Assembly (NCBI GenBank): GCA_014529385.2
Contig: CM043949.1
Coordinates: 145,904,350 to 145,968,349, forward strand
Length of the DNA: 64,000 nucleotides
Reading direction: 5' to 3'
Source of the DNA: Adiantum capillus-veneris
Lineage: Eukaryota; Streptophyta; Polypodiopsida; Polypodiales; Pteridaceae
Part shown: one piece after another, positions 13,804-22,796 of the stretch
How the letters are laid out: every line of letters begins with the position of its first letter
How positions within the stretch are numbered: position 1 is the stretch's first letter
Notes under the pieces: generated by a model
Databases searched by the model: none
What the model was told of the DNA's origin: nothing
Seen by the model: the letters and a program-made list of their open reading frames with translations, nothing else
Made by a program: the position numbers and the translations under genes

Positions 13804-13880
13804 GGCTCAAGGCCCGCCGGGCTAATTAGTTGGCCCGTTGGGCCTGCCGGGTAAAGCTACTTCCCTGCCAGGCCCGCCGT
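13804..13880. promoter_or_regulatory. Left cluster of GCCYGNCGGGC palindromes
   Basis: Four to five close or overlapping copies of a GC palindrome: GGCCCGCCGGGC (13811), GGCCCGTTGGGC (13832), GGCCTGCCGGG (13841) and a degenerate CCTGCCAGGCCCGCCG (13864-13879). The same motif clusters at the opposite end of the element. Paired subterminal clusters suggest binding sites for the transposase or for a regulator of the promoters next to them; this is inference. Confidence 0.6.
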
Positions 13881-13883
13881 GGC

Positions 13884-13891
13884 TATATAAA
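13884..13891 (+). promoter_or_regulatory. TATA box for kinase unit
   Basis: TATATAAA directly inside the GC palindrome cluster, in an otherwise GC-rich context, 1.4 kb before the kinase-associated reading frame. Transcription would start near 13915-13925. AAGAG|GTACAT at 13921-13931 could be a splice donor for an intron ending before 15287 or 15355. Confidence 0.55.
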
Positions 13892-14090
13892 GGCGACGCT
13901 GGTGCTTGTCTTTTTCACAAAAGAGGTACATTGAAAAGTCTTCTTCACCAAACTTTCTAGAAGCTTTCCACATTCTCAAAGCAGTGTAGCAGTAATTTTT
14001 TAATCCCTTCCTTATTTTATTGATGTTTTTTTGAGTTTTTTGCGTTAAAACTTAAAGGTATAAAATTTCTTTTATCAAATCATCGTACGT

Positions 14091-15235
14091 GGATGCACTG
14101 GCATATGGTTGCAATTGCGGCTAGGTGTGTCATTGCAAAAGCGTACGATGATTATGTTTTATATTGCTCCCAGTCATTCATGCTTCGGCACATGGTTGCA
14201 ATTGCGACTAGGTGTGTTGCTGCTAGAATGACAGGAGCATTTGTTTGAAAGAAGTAACCGTGCGTGGATGCACTGGCACATGGTTGCAATTGCGGCTAGG
14301 TGTGTCATTGCAAAAGTGTAGGGTGATTATGTTTTATGTTGCTCCCAGTCATTCATGCTTCGGCACATGGTTGCAAATGCGACTAGGTGTGTTGCTGCTA
14401 GAATGACAGGAGCATCTGTTTGAAAGAAGACATCGTGCGTGGATGCACTAGCACATGGTTGAAATTGCGGCTAGGTGTGTCATTGCAAAAACGCAAGATG
14501 ACTATGTTTTATGTTGCTTCCCGTCATTCATGCTTCGGCACATGGTTGCAATTGCGACTAGGTGTGTTGCTGCTAGATTGACGTTAGAATCTAATGCATG
14601 AATGTGTGCTCAAATAATTTCATAATGCTTCATATGCTTGAATCTTGAAAGAAGACATCGTGCGTGGATGCACTGGCACATGGTTGCAATTGCGACTAGG
14701 TGTGTCATTGCAAAAGCGTAGGAGGACTATGTTTTATGTTGCTCCTAGTCATTCATGCTTCGGCACATGGTTGCAATTGCGACTAGGTGTGTTGTTGCTA
14801 GAATGACAGGAGCATCTGTTTGAAATAATTCACTGTGCGTGGATGCACTGGCACATGGTTGCAATTGCGGCTAGGTGTGTCATTGCAAAAGCGTAGGGTG
14901 ACTATGTTTTATGTTGCTCCCAGTCGACTATTCATGCTTCGGCACATGGTTGCAATTGCGACTAGGTGTGTTGTTGCTATAATGACAGGAGCATCTGTTT
15001 GAAAGAAGTCACCGTGCATGGATGCACTGGCACATGGTTGAAATTGCGGCTAGGTGTGTCATTGCAAAAGCGTAGGGTGACTATGTTTTATGTTTCTCCC
15101 AATCATTCATGCTTCGGCACATGGTTGCAATTGTGACTAGATGTGCTGCTGCTAGAATGACAGGAGCATTTGTTTGTAAGTTTTTGTACGGTGAGGCATT
15201 GGCACATGGTTGCAATTGCGATTAGGTGTGTCACT
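14091..15235. repeat. Tandem array, 175-bp unit, six and a half copies
   Basis: Units begin GGATGCACT at 14091, 14266, 14441, 14666, 14841 and 15020, with a partial seventh near 15190. The unit at 14441 contains an extra 50 bp. Every unit is itself two half-units, each with GGCACATGGTTGCAATTGCG followed by a GCTAGGTGTGT-like word, giving 13 occurrences. The array lies between the left promoter and the kinase unit, probably in an intron or leader, and its last copy grades into sequence resembling the start of the following open frame. Confidence 0.9.
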
Positions 15236-15359
15236 GCAAAAGCGTACGAGATCTATGGTCTATACTGCACTTTTTCTTGCATGTAGAAAAGATCCAAATG
15301 CAGTGGCACATAGTTATATTTCACAATGTGTTGTTTGCAATAATACCATTGCAGGCAAA

Positions 15360-15737
15360 ATGGATCCTTCTGCTACTTCAATGATAGAGTTCAAAAAAAA
15401 AATTAGACAATTTTTTATTACAATCGTCAGTGCACTAGATCCCGACGATATAGCACAAATTGTTGCAGATGAGTCTAGATTGCAATCATTATACAGTGAG
15501 ATTGCCCGCAAAATGTTGTTGTTATATCCATACAAAACAACCGAATCAATAATCTCATTACTGAGCAGTTGGGTGGGCAATTTGCCCAAGGTGGCCTATG
15601 ATTTGAAAGAGGAATGCCCTCAAGAAGTAGACAAGGGTAAGCTAGAGCATTGGAACACGAGATGGAGAGCTGAAAAGGAGAGGTCAAGGCGAGCATCCCA
15701 CATGGACACACAGTTTGGCCTAAGCAAGAAAATGTGA
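15360..15737 (+). CDS. Helical N-terminal domain preceding kinase, 125 aa
   Basis: I start it at the ATG at 15360 (context AAAATGGAT, reading MDPSATSMIEFKKKIRQFF). Upstream, TTTTTCTTGCATGTAG at 15271-15286 and CCATTGCAG at 15346-15354 look like 3' splice sites, and the frame stays open back to 15210 without a convincing start. The protein is predicted mostly helical with no recognised domain and a basic tail (RWRAEKERSRRASH). It ends with TGA at 15735-15737, and the kinase ATG follows directly in the same frame. The two may therefore be one two-domain gene broken by a single stop, or a pair translated by reinitiation. Function unknown. Confidence 0.5.
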   Translation: MDPSATSMIEFKKKIRQFFITIVSALDPDDIAQIVADESRLQSLYSEIARKMLLLYPYKTTESIISLLSSWVGNLPKVAYDLKEECPQEVDKGKLEHWNTRWRAEKERSRRASHMDTQFGLSKKM

Positions 15738-16895
15738 ATGGCTATCACCAGAGTTATGGGGAGCGGCCAAGTTGGAGAACCGTTTATTGAGGAGTCTGCC
15801 ATTGAGGGAACATCAGGTTCTACTGCTTCTGCCAGTCACCTGGAGAGCAGTATATACAATTCTGAATGTAGTATGACTCTGGGCATTCCAAAGAATTCCA
15901 TTAAGAAGATCAAGAAACTTGGGTCAGGGGCTTATGGCACAGGGTGGAAAGTTCAAATCAAAGGGATCAGTTTCCTTCCTGCAACGAATACTTATTGTGC
16001 AAAGGAGTTCAAAGGACAGGCCAAGCATCAGTGGAAAATCTTTGCATCTGAAAGTGCGGTAGATCTCAACCATAGAGGGATTGTGAGGAGTATTGCCCAC
16101 TCTGTAACGTTGCCATGGTTTCTGATATTCCCCTACTTCAATGGGGGAACTTTAGGTGATCTTATGGAGACAGTGCCCCTTCCACATGGCTCTTTCACGA
16201 CGCTTGTAGTGCATCAAGAGGGGAAAGAAAAAATCCCTGAAGACTTTAAATGGGAGCAACCCTCTGAAGACAAGAAAACACGTATCAAGAGCGTGTGCAA
16301 TCATGCTCCCTCGTTGATCCATGCCTTGGTGAAGGCATTGCAATTCGCACATGACGAGGGAGTGATCCACAATGATCTCCATCCGTGGAACATCATGTTG
16401 GACTTTACCAAGGATCTCACTCCCCGTATTGGAATAATTGATTGGGGATTGGCTCTGTGTGTTGGCTTAGAGACACAAAAGACCAACAATACCGATGGAA
16501 ACAGGCAAAAGCTTCATCCTTGGCGAGCTCCTGAGTTACTAGATGGCAAGAATTTATGCCCATGGACCAAGGCCACAGATGTGTACGCCATAGGATGGGT
16601 GATATGGAAATTTTGTAAGTTTTGTAGAGAGTTCTCTGACTACTACAGCACAGATTGGTTCAAACATAAGGTTTCAGTGGAGGTACAAGCCATATCTAGG
16701 ATTGTTGTGGAAGGTTGGGTGAGGAAAAAATCCACAGACAGAAAGACCTTGGCACTTTTGGACAAAGAATTAGAAAGATTTGAAGCCCAGCCAGAACGAT
16801 GCTTACACCCTCCCTCTGAAATGAGTGTAGCCTTTTTTTTATGGATATATGATGTACTTTATGAAGCAGGGTTTTCTGAGACTTTTGACTTATAA
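15738..16895 (+). CDS. Protein kinase, hAT cargo, 385 aa
   Basis: A Ser/Thr-type protein kinase fold with every catalytic landmark: glycine loop GSGAYG (62-67), ATP-binding Lys in YCAKEF (K89), a plausible helix-C Glu (E105), catalytic loop HNDLHPWN (D213, N218), metal-binding Asp in DWG (D235), APE (264-266) and DVYAIGW (281-287). HND in place of HRD makes it a non-RD kinase, and HPWN and DWG are unusual variants, so I cannot place it in a plant family. Residues 1-58 are Ser/Gly-rich. No signal peptide or membrane segment is seen, so it should be intracellular. The frame is fully open. It lies inside a hAT element, downstream of a helical domain in the same frame and upstream of a RING frame. 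Substrate unknown. Confidence 0.85.
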   Translation: MAITRVMGSGQVGEPFIEESAIEGTSGSTASASHLESSIYNSECSMTLGIPKNSIKKIKKLGSGAYGTGWKVQIKGISFLPATNTYCAKEFKGQAKHQWKIFASESAVDLNHRGIVRSIAHSVTLPWFLIFPYFNGGTLGDLMETVPLPHGSFTTLVVHQEGKEKIPEDFKWEQPSEDKKTRIKSVCNHAPSLIHALVKALQFAHDEGVIHNDLHPWNIMLDFTKDLTPRIGIIDWGLALCVGLETQKTNNTDGNRQKLHPWRAPELLDGKNLCPWTKATDVYAIGWVIWKFCKFCREFSDYYSTDWFKHKVSVEVQAISRIVVEGWVRKKSTDRKTLALLDKELERFEAQPERCLHPPSEMSVAFFLWIYDVLYEAGFSETFDL

Positions 16896-17062
16896 AAGCA
16901 CTTTTAAAAATTGGGTTTTATGCGCCATGGATGATGTATGATTAATAAAAACACTTTGTTATATCTCAATAGACAACAAATTTTCTATGAGTTTTGTTTT
17001 TTCTCGTAAGTTTCAAGCAATAAGCCACGTGGAGTCACTGATTGTCATTCATTGATTTAAAA

Positions 17063-17210
17063 AATGGTGGTTACTCTTATATCAATTGATTGTCGTAAGA
17101 TGGTGGTTATTCTAATATCAATTGATTTTCGTAAAATGGTGGTTAAAATTATAGCAATTGATTGTCGTAAAATGGTGGTTACTCTTATAGCAATTGATTA
17201 TCATTAAGTT
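17063..17210. repeat. 37-bp minisatellite, four copies
   Basis: Four direct repeats of an ATGGTGGTTACTCTTATA-CAATTGATTGTCGTA-type unit in the gap between the kinase and RING units. No coding potential. It follows poly(A)-signal-like AATAAA words near 16940, so it probably lies outside the kinase transcript. Confidence 0.85.
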
Positions 17211-17247
17211 TTTATGCCGTAACTGAAGTATAGTGTTTAATCAGGAT

Positions 17248-17885
17248 ATGGATAATGATAATCAAAGGGCTAAGCGCGCTTTTGAGCGTCTCAGATCCAT
17301 GTGTCAAGGCGGTGGAGTGAACGACACCGCTCGAATTGCAGCTCGTTGCTCCCAGTGGGTACACAATGGAAAGAGGTGAACACTAGGATTGACCGAGAAA
17401 TGGTCAAATCCATATGGCCAGGCGTTGCAGATGACAACATCAAGAAAGGCCGACTCAAGCCATCACAATGCATTAATGCAGACATACGAGACAATGGAGA
17501 GAACATATATCTCGATGTTATGGATCATCCTATGCATCATATGGATTGTCCATTGTGGTTTGCCAAGATGTTATACATGCATTATGTCTTGGGTGAAGCA
17601 GTGGACTTTAGCTCAAGGACACCTCACATGACGGTTGAGGACATTCGCAGTACTGCAATCACCATCACACGGCAAGAGATGTCATTGGCACTAGAAGGTG
17701 CATCAATGGAAGTGCACCAAGTTAAGGAGGAGCTTCAAACTCAACTCAGGCAAGCATCACAAGCTACACAAGGCTCTCATGCAGAAGAAACCCTAAATAG
17801 AGACTTGCAAAGGGAGGTGAAGGTGCTATCTCGCCACGTAAAAGAGTTAGAGGCAACTATAAAAAACAAAATGCTGCCACATTGA
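17248..17885 (+). pseudogene. Coiled-coil part of a putative RING protein
   Basis: The best start is the ATG at 17248 (MDNDNQRAKRAFERLRSMCQ). That frame stops at about 17376, and the rest continues in another frame from about 17360 (QWKEVNTRIDREMVK onward), so a one-base shift separates the two pieces. The longer part is open to 17885. Residues near its C-terminal third (EVHQVKEELQTQLRQASQ, then REVKVLSRHVKELEATIK) have heptad spacing typical of a coiled coil. The ending, in an A-rich run (17861-17871), overlaps the RING frame. No domain is recognised in the middle (around MDHPMHHMDCPLWFAKMLY). I infer that it was once joined to the RING frame. Confidence 0.5.
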
Positions 17886-18190
17886 TTGAGCACCCAACAT
17901 CTATTGAGGCCCCTCCAGCTTTTGGTGAGCACGGTGGTCCTTGCCCCATATGTAGATCATTCTTTCATGAGTGGTGTGGTCACTTCAGCTTGCCATGCGG
18001 ACATATGTATCATATATCATGCTTGATGCAAAGCATGATGAATAACTTTCATTGTGCTATATGTGAGTATGAGATATCCAAAAAGCTATATGCAATGTTC
18101 AAAATGTCTGAAGACTATAATAAGATTAAAGGTCAGCGTGAACAGGAGAATGAAGATATTCTCACAAATATTTCACTATCACTTGGATAG
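17882..18190 (+). CDS. RING-H2-type zinc finger segment
   Basis: The frame reads CPICRSFF, then LPCGHMYHISCL, then HCAICEYEI. This gives the order CxxC, C-x-H, H-x2-C, CxxC expected of a RING-H2 finger, the E2-binding domain of E3 ubiquitin ligases. It has no ATG near its start and overlaps the end of the coiled-coil frame by four bases. The frame is open upstream past the A-rich run, so a single indel there would fuse them. Coiled coil followed by a C-terminal RING is a common E3 layout. Activity cannot be judged from sequence. It lies 1 kb downstream of the kinase on the same strand and converges on the transposase. Confidence 0.7.
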   Translation: MIEHPTSIEAPPAFGEHGGPCPICRSFFHEWCGHFSLPCGHMYHISCLMQSMMNNFHCAICEYEISKKLYAMFKMSEDYNKIKGQREQENEDILTNISLSLG

Positions 18191-18477
18191 TTTTTGTAAC
18201 ATTTGAAAACATTTACTCGTTGTCTTGCGAGAATTTATTAGTGAATTGTGAATTGTCTTCACTTCAACTTCAATTATGATATGTGATAATGCAACGATTT
18301 GTTAGGGCTTTGTATATTATGAAGCTTTAATAGTGATTTGTGGCCTTGTAAAGGTTTTTAAGGGCTTCGTTTATTATTAAGAAAATGTCTAAACCTTAAA
18401 CTAAATATAAAAAAAAGCTTATAAGATAAACAGTTTCTGAACTTAACCAGAAGTCACTCAATGGATTCGATAATCTA

Positions 18478-20762
18478 TTAATTAAACCACCGTCGCTTGC
18501 TACGACGGGTCAAAGTTGGTTCAATTTCCAAATTCTCTTCAATCTCTTCTAAAGTACATGTAGTTTCTACTTCATGAGATTCCCCTTGCAGCTCACTGTC
18601 TTTGTCCACCTCATCATTGGTTACATCATAAGTCCAGTGCGGCATCTCCTCTTTGTAGTTCTCAGCTTGCACTCTTGCCAATAGTCGATGGTTGCACTAC
18701 ATATACACCAATTTTTCAGCTCTTGAATTTAGAAGGCAGTTTCTGATGGTGGAATGTACATATTTATATGTACTCCAGTTTCTCTCAGAACTTGAATTGG
18801 GGGCTAGGATTCTAAGAGCTAGGCATTTAAGGGTGGGTGCACTACCACCATTCATCATCCACCACTTCCACGTTGGTTGCTCCGTGGCAATTTTCTGCAC
18901 AAATTCTGTACCAAACTTACCCTCTTTGAGTTTAAACTTCGTAAGATCAGTAACAGATGATGCATGCTCATCAGGATCATCATAAAACCTGCCTATCACA
19001 TCATAAAAGTCTTCCAGCACCTCCTCATCAAGTTTGTCTATTTCCATTGCCCAATACTCTGGATCCAATAAGAAAGCTACGTTGTGTAGTGGACTATGTG
19101 CTCCAACCCATCAACCATGCATATACTTTCTCAAAATTTCTCTCCTCTTTTGAGTGAATGGTGTCTTCCAAGGCTTCACAATTGGCTCCTGGGGCTCCTC
19201 TGGATTTGCAAGGCTTTCTTGAACAGTCCACCAAGCCATCCACACCTTACCTATGTTAGGCAAGGAAGAATCCAGTTGGCGTAATGCGAGCATAATTGGC
19301 ATCATGACATTGTGCACATCCACCACATCATCCCAGAAGTGGCGATCAGCTAGTAGATCTCTGATCACCCCTATTTTGCTTTTTATCTTCTCCCTTTGAC
19401 CAGCCTCCCATTCTGAAAAAGTGGCACAAACAAATGTCTCCATCACAGCATTCTTATTTTTTATTAGTGATTCTACCGTATAGTAGTTGGTGCAAAATCT
19501 AGTTTCGCACGGCAGTTTTAACATAGTAGACATCCTCTGACGGTACATGTCAAGAACCCTCTGACGCTTCAAAACAAACTTGACTATTAAGCGAGCATTG
19601 TCTACTATCCATTTGAACCACTCTCTGTCCTCCCTCTTGTACCAATCTTGCAATACCAAGTTCAAGCTGTGTGTACTGCAACCAGCACTATATAGGTGAG
19701 AGAAGCGACTTTCAAGTATCCTACCTGTAGCCCTGCAATTTTTGGCATTTTCCATGATTACTTGGACAACATTTTCTTTTCCAAGTTCCTCAACTACGTC
19801 GCCAATGATGTCAGCTATAAAACTGCCAGACTTTATTTGACCAGAGCTATCCATAGCTTTGTAAAACATTCACCACGAGGACATACAAGCATGATGTTGA
19901 TCAATGGCAGCCTTTGAACGTTGGACCAACCATCACTAACTATGGTGTATCCAGATTGTTCTGTTGCATTTAATATTACCCTTTGAATATCCTGTTGTGT
20001 GCTTGTGTAACATTTATCCAACAGTTGGTTTCTCATATGGTGATATGTTGGAGGGGTAAATCCAGCACCATACTCCCCAATGTGTTTCCAAGCTGGCTTC
20101 CATGTATCACGGGTGACAATGGCCAATGATCCCCAAGTGAAATAGACGGCTTTAGCTAGTGCAAGTTGTGCTTCTTCTAAGGCAAGTGTTTTGAAGCTCA
20201 TTTATAAGCTAACCTGTCTACTTTTTGACGATCCTACCTGAAAGTCAGGAGATCCATGGTTTGGAGGTGTAGTTCCATCGATATGAGAAGTTGGTTCCCT
20301 GCTTTGGGTGCTTCCATTGGTTGACGTTACACCCAATGATCCCTCATACTGGTTTGATCTTATCGATACCGGGGTGTGATGGTCAAAAATAGAGAGTTTT
20401 GATCTTTTTCTCGTGGAAATTAGCTTACCAATTAAAGATTTTAAGCGCATAGCTACTTCTTCTGCACCTAAGCCCTTGCACTTTCCTCCTTGGATTCTGG
20501 TATTGCCACCTAGAAAATGATCCCTTATTCTTGGTGCTCCTCCAGATTTCTCTTCGCCACAAAAGTTACATTTCCAATCTTGATACTTATTCAAATTTGT
20601 GGCAAAATTCCACTCAGGTCCTGGACTTTTTCCACCTGCCTTTCGCTTGCCCTGCGAAGTGGTGCCCTGCGAAGCAGGACCTGGCATCGAGGTAGGAGGT
20701 CTCCTCAAGGAAGCCAGGCTTGAGACACCAACATCACCGCTCACATTCCCGGTGGAAGACAT
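18478..20762 (-). pseudogene. hAT transposase (BED / DUF659 / dimerisation), broken
   Basis: Segments in order on the minus strand are as follows. 20762-20202 has a BED zinc finger (WKCNFCGEE, RIRDHFLGG). 20201-19833 has TIVSDGW, holding the first catalytic Asp. 19869-19111 has VVEELGKENVVQVIMENA and GCSTHSLNLVLQDW, the CxxH box. 19068-18697 has the C-terminal dimerisation signature SSSERNWSTYKYVHSTIRN with the catalytic Glu. 18681-18478 is an acidic tail. Breaks: TAA at 20202-20204, a one-base shift near 19855 in a T run, TGA at 19111-19113 and TAG at 18697-18699; all stops are in frame with the next segment. The second catalytic position is Glu where Asp is usual (MENA for TDNA). This copy should not make active transposase. 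Confidence 0.85.
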
Positions 20763-20924
20763 ACTTATTGGATGCCTGCAATACCAATAAACATAGCTCA
20801 GTATGATGTCTCTTCTTTCAAGTATTATTCAAACCAAACATTAGTGTTATAATCAATATCACACACAAGCGTAGTAGTGAAGCCTGAAGGGAATAAACCT
20901 CAATCTACTCAAACATGAGCAAGG

Positions 20925-21680
20925 AAATACAACGGTGAATCAAATATGTGATCAGTCCATCCCAAAAGTAGAGATATCGACCCAAAGATTCACCTTCCTA
21001 CCCCTTTCATGAATCAGTCCAGCCCAAAAAAGAATTAATGATCCATGATTGGAGCTCTAATCGAAATAGCAAACAAATACAGCGGTGAATCAAACATGTG
21101 ATCAGTCCATCCCAAAAGTAGAGATATCGACCCAAAGATTCACCTTCCTACCTCCTTTCATGAATCAGTCCAGTCCAAAAAAGAACTAATGACCCATGAT
21201 TGGAGCTCTAATCGGAATAGCAAGCAAATACAGCGGTGAATCAAACATGTGATCAGTCCATCCCAAAAGTAGAGATATCGACCCAAAGATTCACCTTTCT
21301 ACCTCCTTTCATGAATCAGTCTAGTCCAAAAAAGAACTAATGACCCATGATTGGAGCTCTAATCGGAATAGCAAGCAAATACAACGGTGAATCAAACATG
21401 TGATCAGTCCATCCCAAAAGTAGAGATATCAACCCAAAGATTCACCTTTCTATCTCTTTTCAAGAATCAGTTCAGTCCAAAAAAGAACTAATGACCCATG
21501 ATAGAAGTTCTAATCAATATAGCAATCAATTTAGCAAATATAACGGTGAACCAAACATGAGATTAGTCCATCCCAAATGTAGAGATACCGACCCAAAGAT
21601 TCACCTTTCTACCTCCTTTCAAGAATCAATTCAGTCCAAAAAAGAACTAATGATCCATGATCAGAGTTACATTAAGTTTT
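20925..21680. repeat. Tandem array, about 151-bp unit, five copies
   Basis: Units begin AAATACAGCGGTGAATCAAA at 20925, 21075, 21226, 21377 and 21536, with the last one more diverged. Each contains GATCAGTCCATCCCAAAAG and GATTCACC words. It lies upstream of the transposase start, mirroring the left array in position but not in sequence. Confidence 0.9.
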
Positions 21681-21788
21681 AATTTTTTTTAAAGACTATT
21701 CATTTTTTTACCTTTAGTTTTTCTTCTAAATTTTAAAGGATGACCAAATTTAGAGGAAGCGGTGATCTGATGTGATGTCTACTACAGG

Positions 21789-21796
21789 GTTATATA
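21789..21796 (-). promoter_or_regulatory. TATA box for transposase
   Basis: The minus strand reads TATATAAC just inside the right GC palindrome cluster. It mirrors the left TATA box and lies about 1 kb upstream of the transposase ATG at 20762, with the tandem array in between. Confidence 0.5.
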
Positions 21797-21836
21797 GAGC
21801 CGCCAAATATGGAGGGGGTACATGACGGGGCCGGCG

Positions 21837-21920
21837 GGATTCTTGCTTTGCCCGCCGGGCCCGACGGGTTTCTTTATAAGCCTGTCGGGCCTGCCGGGAT
21901 TGTTAGTTGCCCCGTCAGTT
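21837..21920. promoter_or_regulatory. Right cluster of GCCYGNCGGGC palindromes
   Basis: GGGCCGGCGGG (21838), GCCCGCCGGGC (21850), GCCCGACGGG (21859), GCCTGTCGGGC (21880), GCCTGCCGGG (21889) and a decayed GCCCCGTCAG (21909). Same motif family as the left cluster. Confidence 0.6.
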
Positions 21921-22045
21921 CTACATTTTCTACCGGTTTTCGTAAGTCATTACATTAGATATGTTATTAACATGAAAAAAATAGTGATAATAACAACAAT
22001 AATTAACATTTAACAAAATGCGTCATCGCATAATTAAAATCCCTG

Positions 22046-22118
22046 ATTATTTACATAATGAATAAGTATGGTGGGTGGGCACCTGGCCTAACCGGCCACA
22101 TGGGGCTTTACCCCAACA
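22046..22118 (-). repeat. Copia 3' LTR, inner part
   Basis: The minus strand starts TGTTGGGGTAAAGCCCCATG and matches the intact LTR end at 25078-25150. It is separated from the outer part by the hAT insertion. The adjacent polypurine tract GTGGGAGGT is at 22119-22127. Confidence 0.9.
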
Positions 22119-22201
22119 ACCTCCCACGTAAAGGCCAATGTGGTCGTGAGAGAGAAAAGAAAATCATACAAAACCTATACAAGGCCATCACAAGTATGAC
22201 A

Positions 22202-22570
22202 TCATCCAACGTCCACTGGCTCACATAATTTGTGTCCATCCATCTCTAATCGTAGAGAAAGTATAGAGCGATCGGCACCATACTCCTCACCAAAGCGGCA
22301 CACATCCTGCAAAGTGCCCCTATGCTCAAGCCCAACGTCAGCCACTGCACGAGTAACTACTCCCACTGCAAATGCACATACTACAAATGCAATCTTGGGT
22401 CTTGAGATGAGTATCTCGTACATGAGACTCCCAAATGCTAATGCAATCCTAGCAATATCTGCCAATCTGACCATCTCAATCAAATCTAGCTTAGAGCTCC
22501 ACTCTTGGAAATCACTCTGACACCCGAACTCCAATCCCTGGAATCCATCCTTGTGTCCATCGCAGGTCAC
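22202..22570 (-). pseudogene. Copia reverse-transcriptase end stub
   Basis: The frame contains ALAFGSLMYEILISRPKIAF and FAVGVVTR. This matches the 'GSLMYAMVCTRPDIAFAVGVVSR' region at the end of Copia reverse transcriptase, just before RNase H. The palm catalytic motif is absent because everything between the protease and here is deleted. The same stub in the same place is found in the element at 45554-49039. Confidence 0.7.
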
Positions 22571-22796
22571 ATGCGCACCAAGAGCATTTGTCTATCCAGA
22601 ACCCTGTGTGCTAAGAGCAATACCTAGATCTAACTCACATGCATCAGCCTGTGGCCTAAGCATATCCATGAATGATTGAATCATGACTGAATCCTCAACA
22701 CTCAAGCCATCCGTATTTGTCATCGTATCCACGAATGAAATGCCCTACTGCAAAATTGTCTGCAAAACTGGCTCAACATGCTCACAAATTGGAGCA

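Larger units (their letters stand above)
13681..22045. mobile_element. hAT transposon carrying kinase and RING-finger cargo
   Basis: The ends read CAGGGATTTCAAAATGACG (left) and, reverse-complemented, CAGGGATTTTAATTATGCG (right). They begin with the CAGGG typical of hAT elements, with a further shared ATGACG word slightly inward on each side. Flanks TTATGTTAC (13668-13676) and TTATTTAC (22047-22054) are an imperfect 8-9-bp duplication. The intact Copia LTR at 25060-25100 shows the site without the insertion. Inside are, on the plus strand, a kinase unit and a coiled-coil/RING unit, and on the minus strand a converging hAT transposase pseudogene. Tandem arrays and GC palindromes lie inside both ends. 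Length is 8365 bp, large for a hAT. The first 76 bp recur at 63925-64000. Confidence 0.85.

Noticed and set aside
14091-15235. CRISPR array or protein-coding repeats
   Set aside because: The repeats are contiguous with no unique spacers, and all frames contain stops; it is an ordinary tandem array in a plant transposon.
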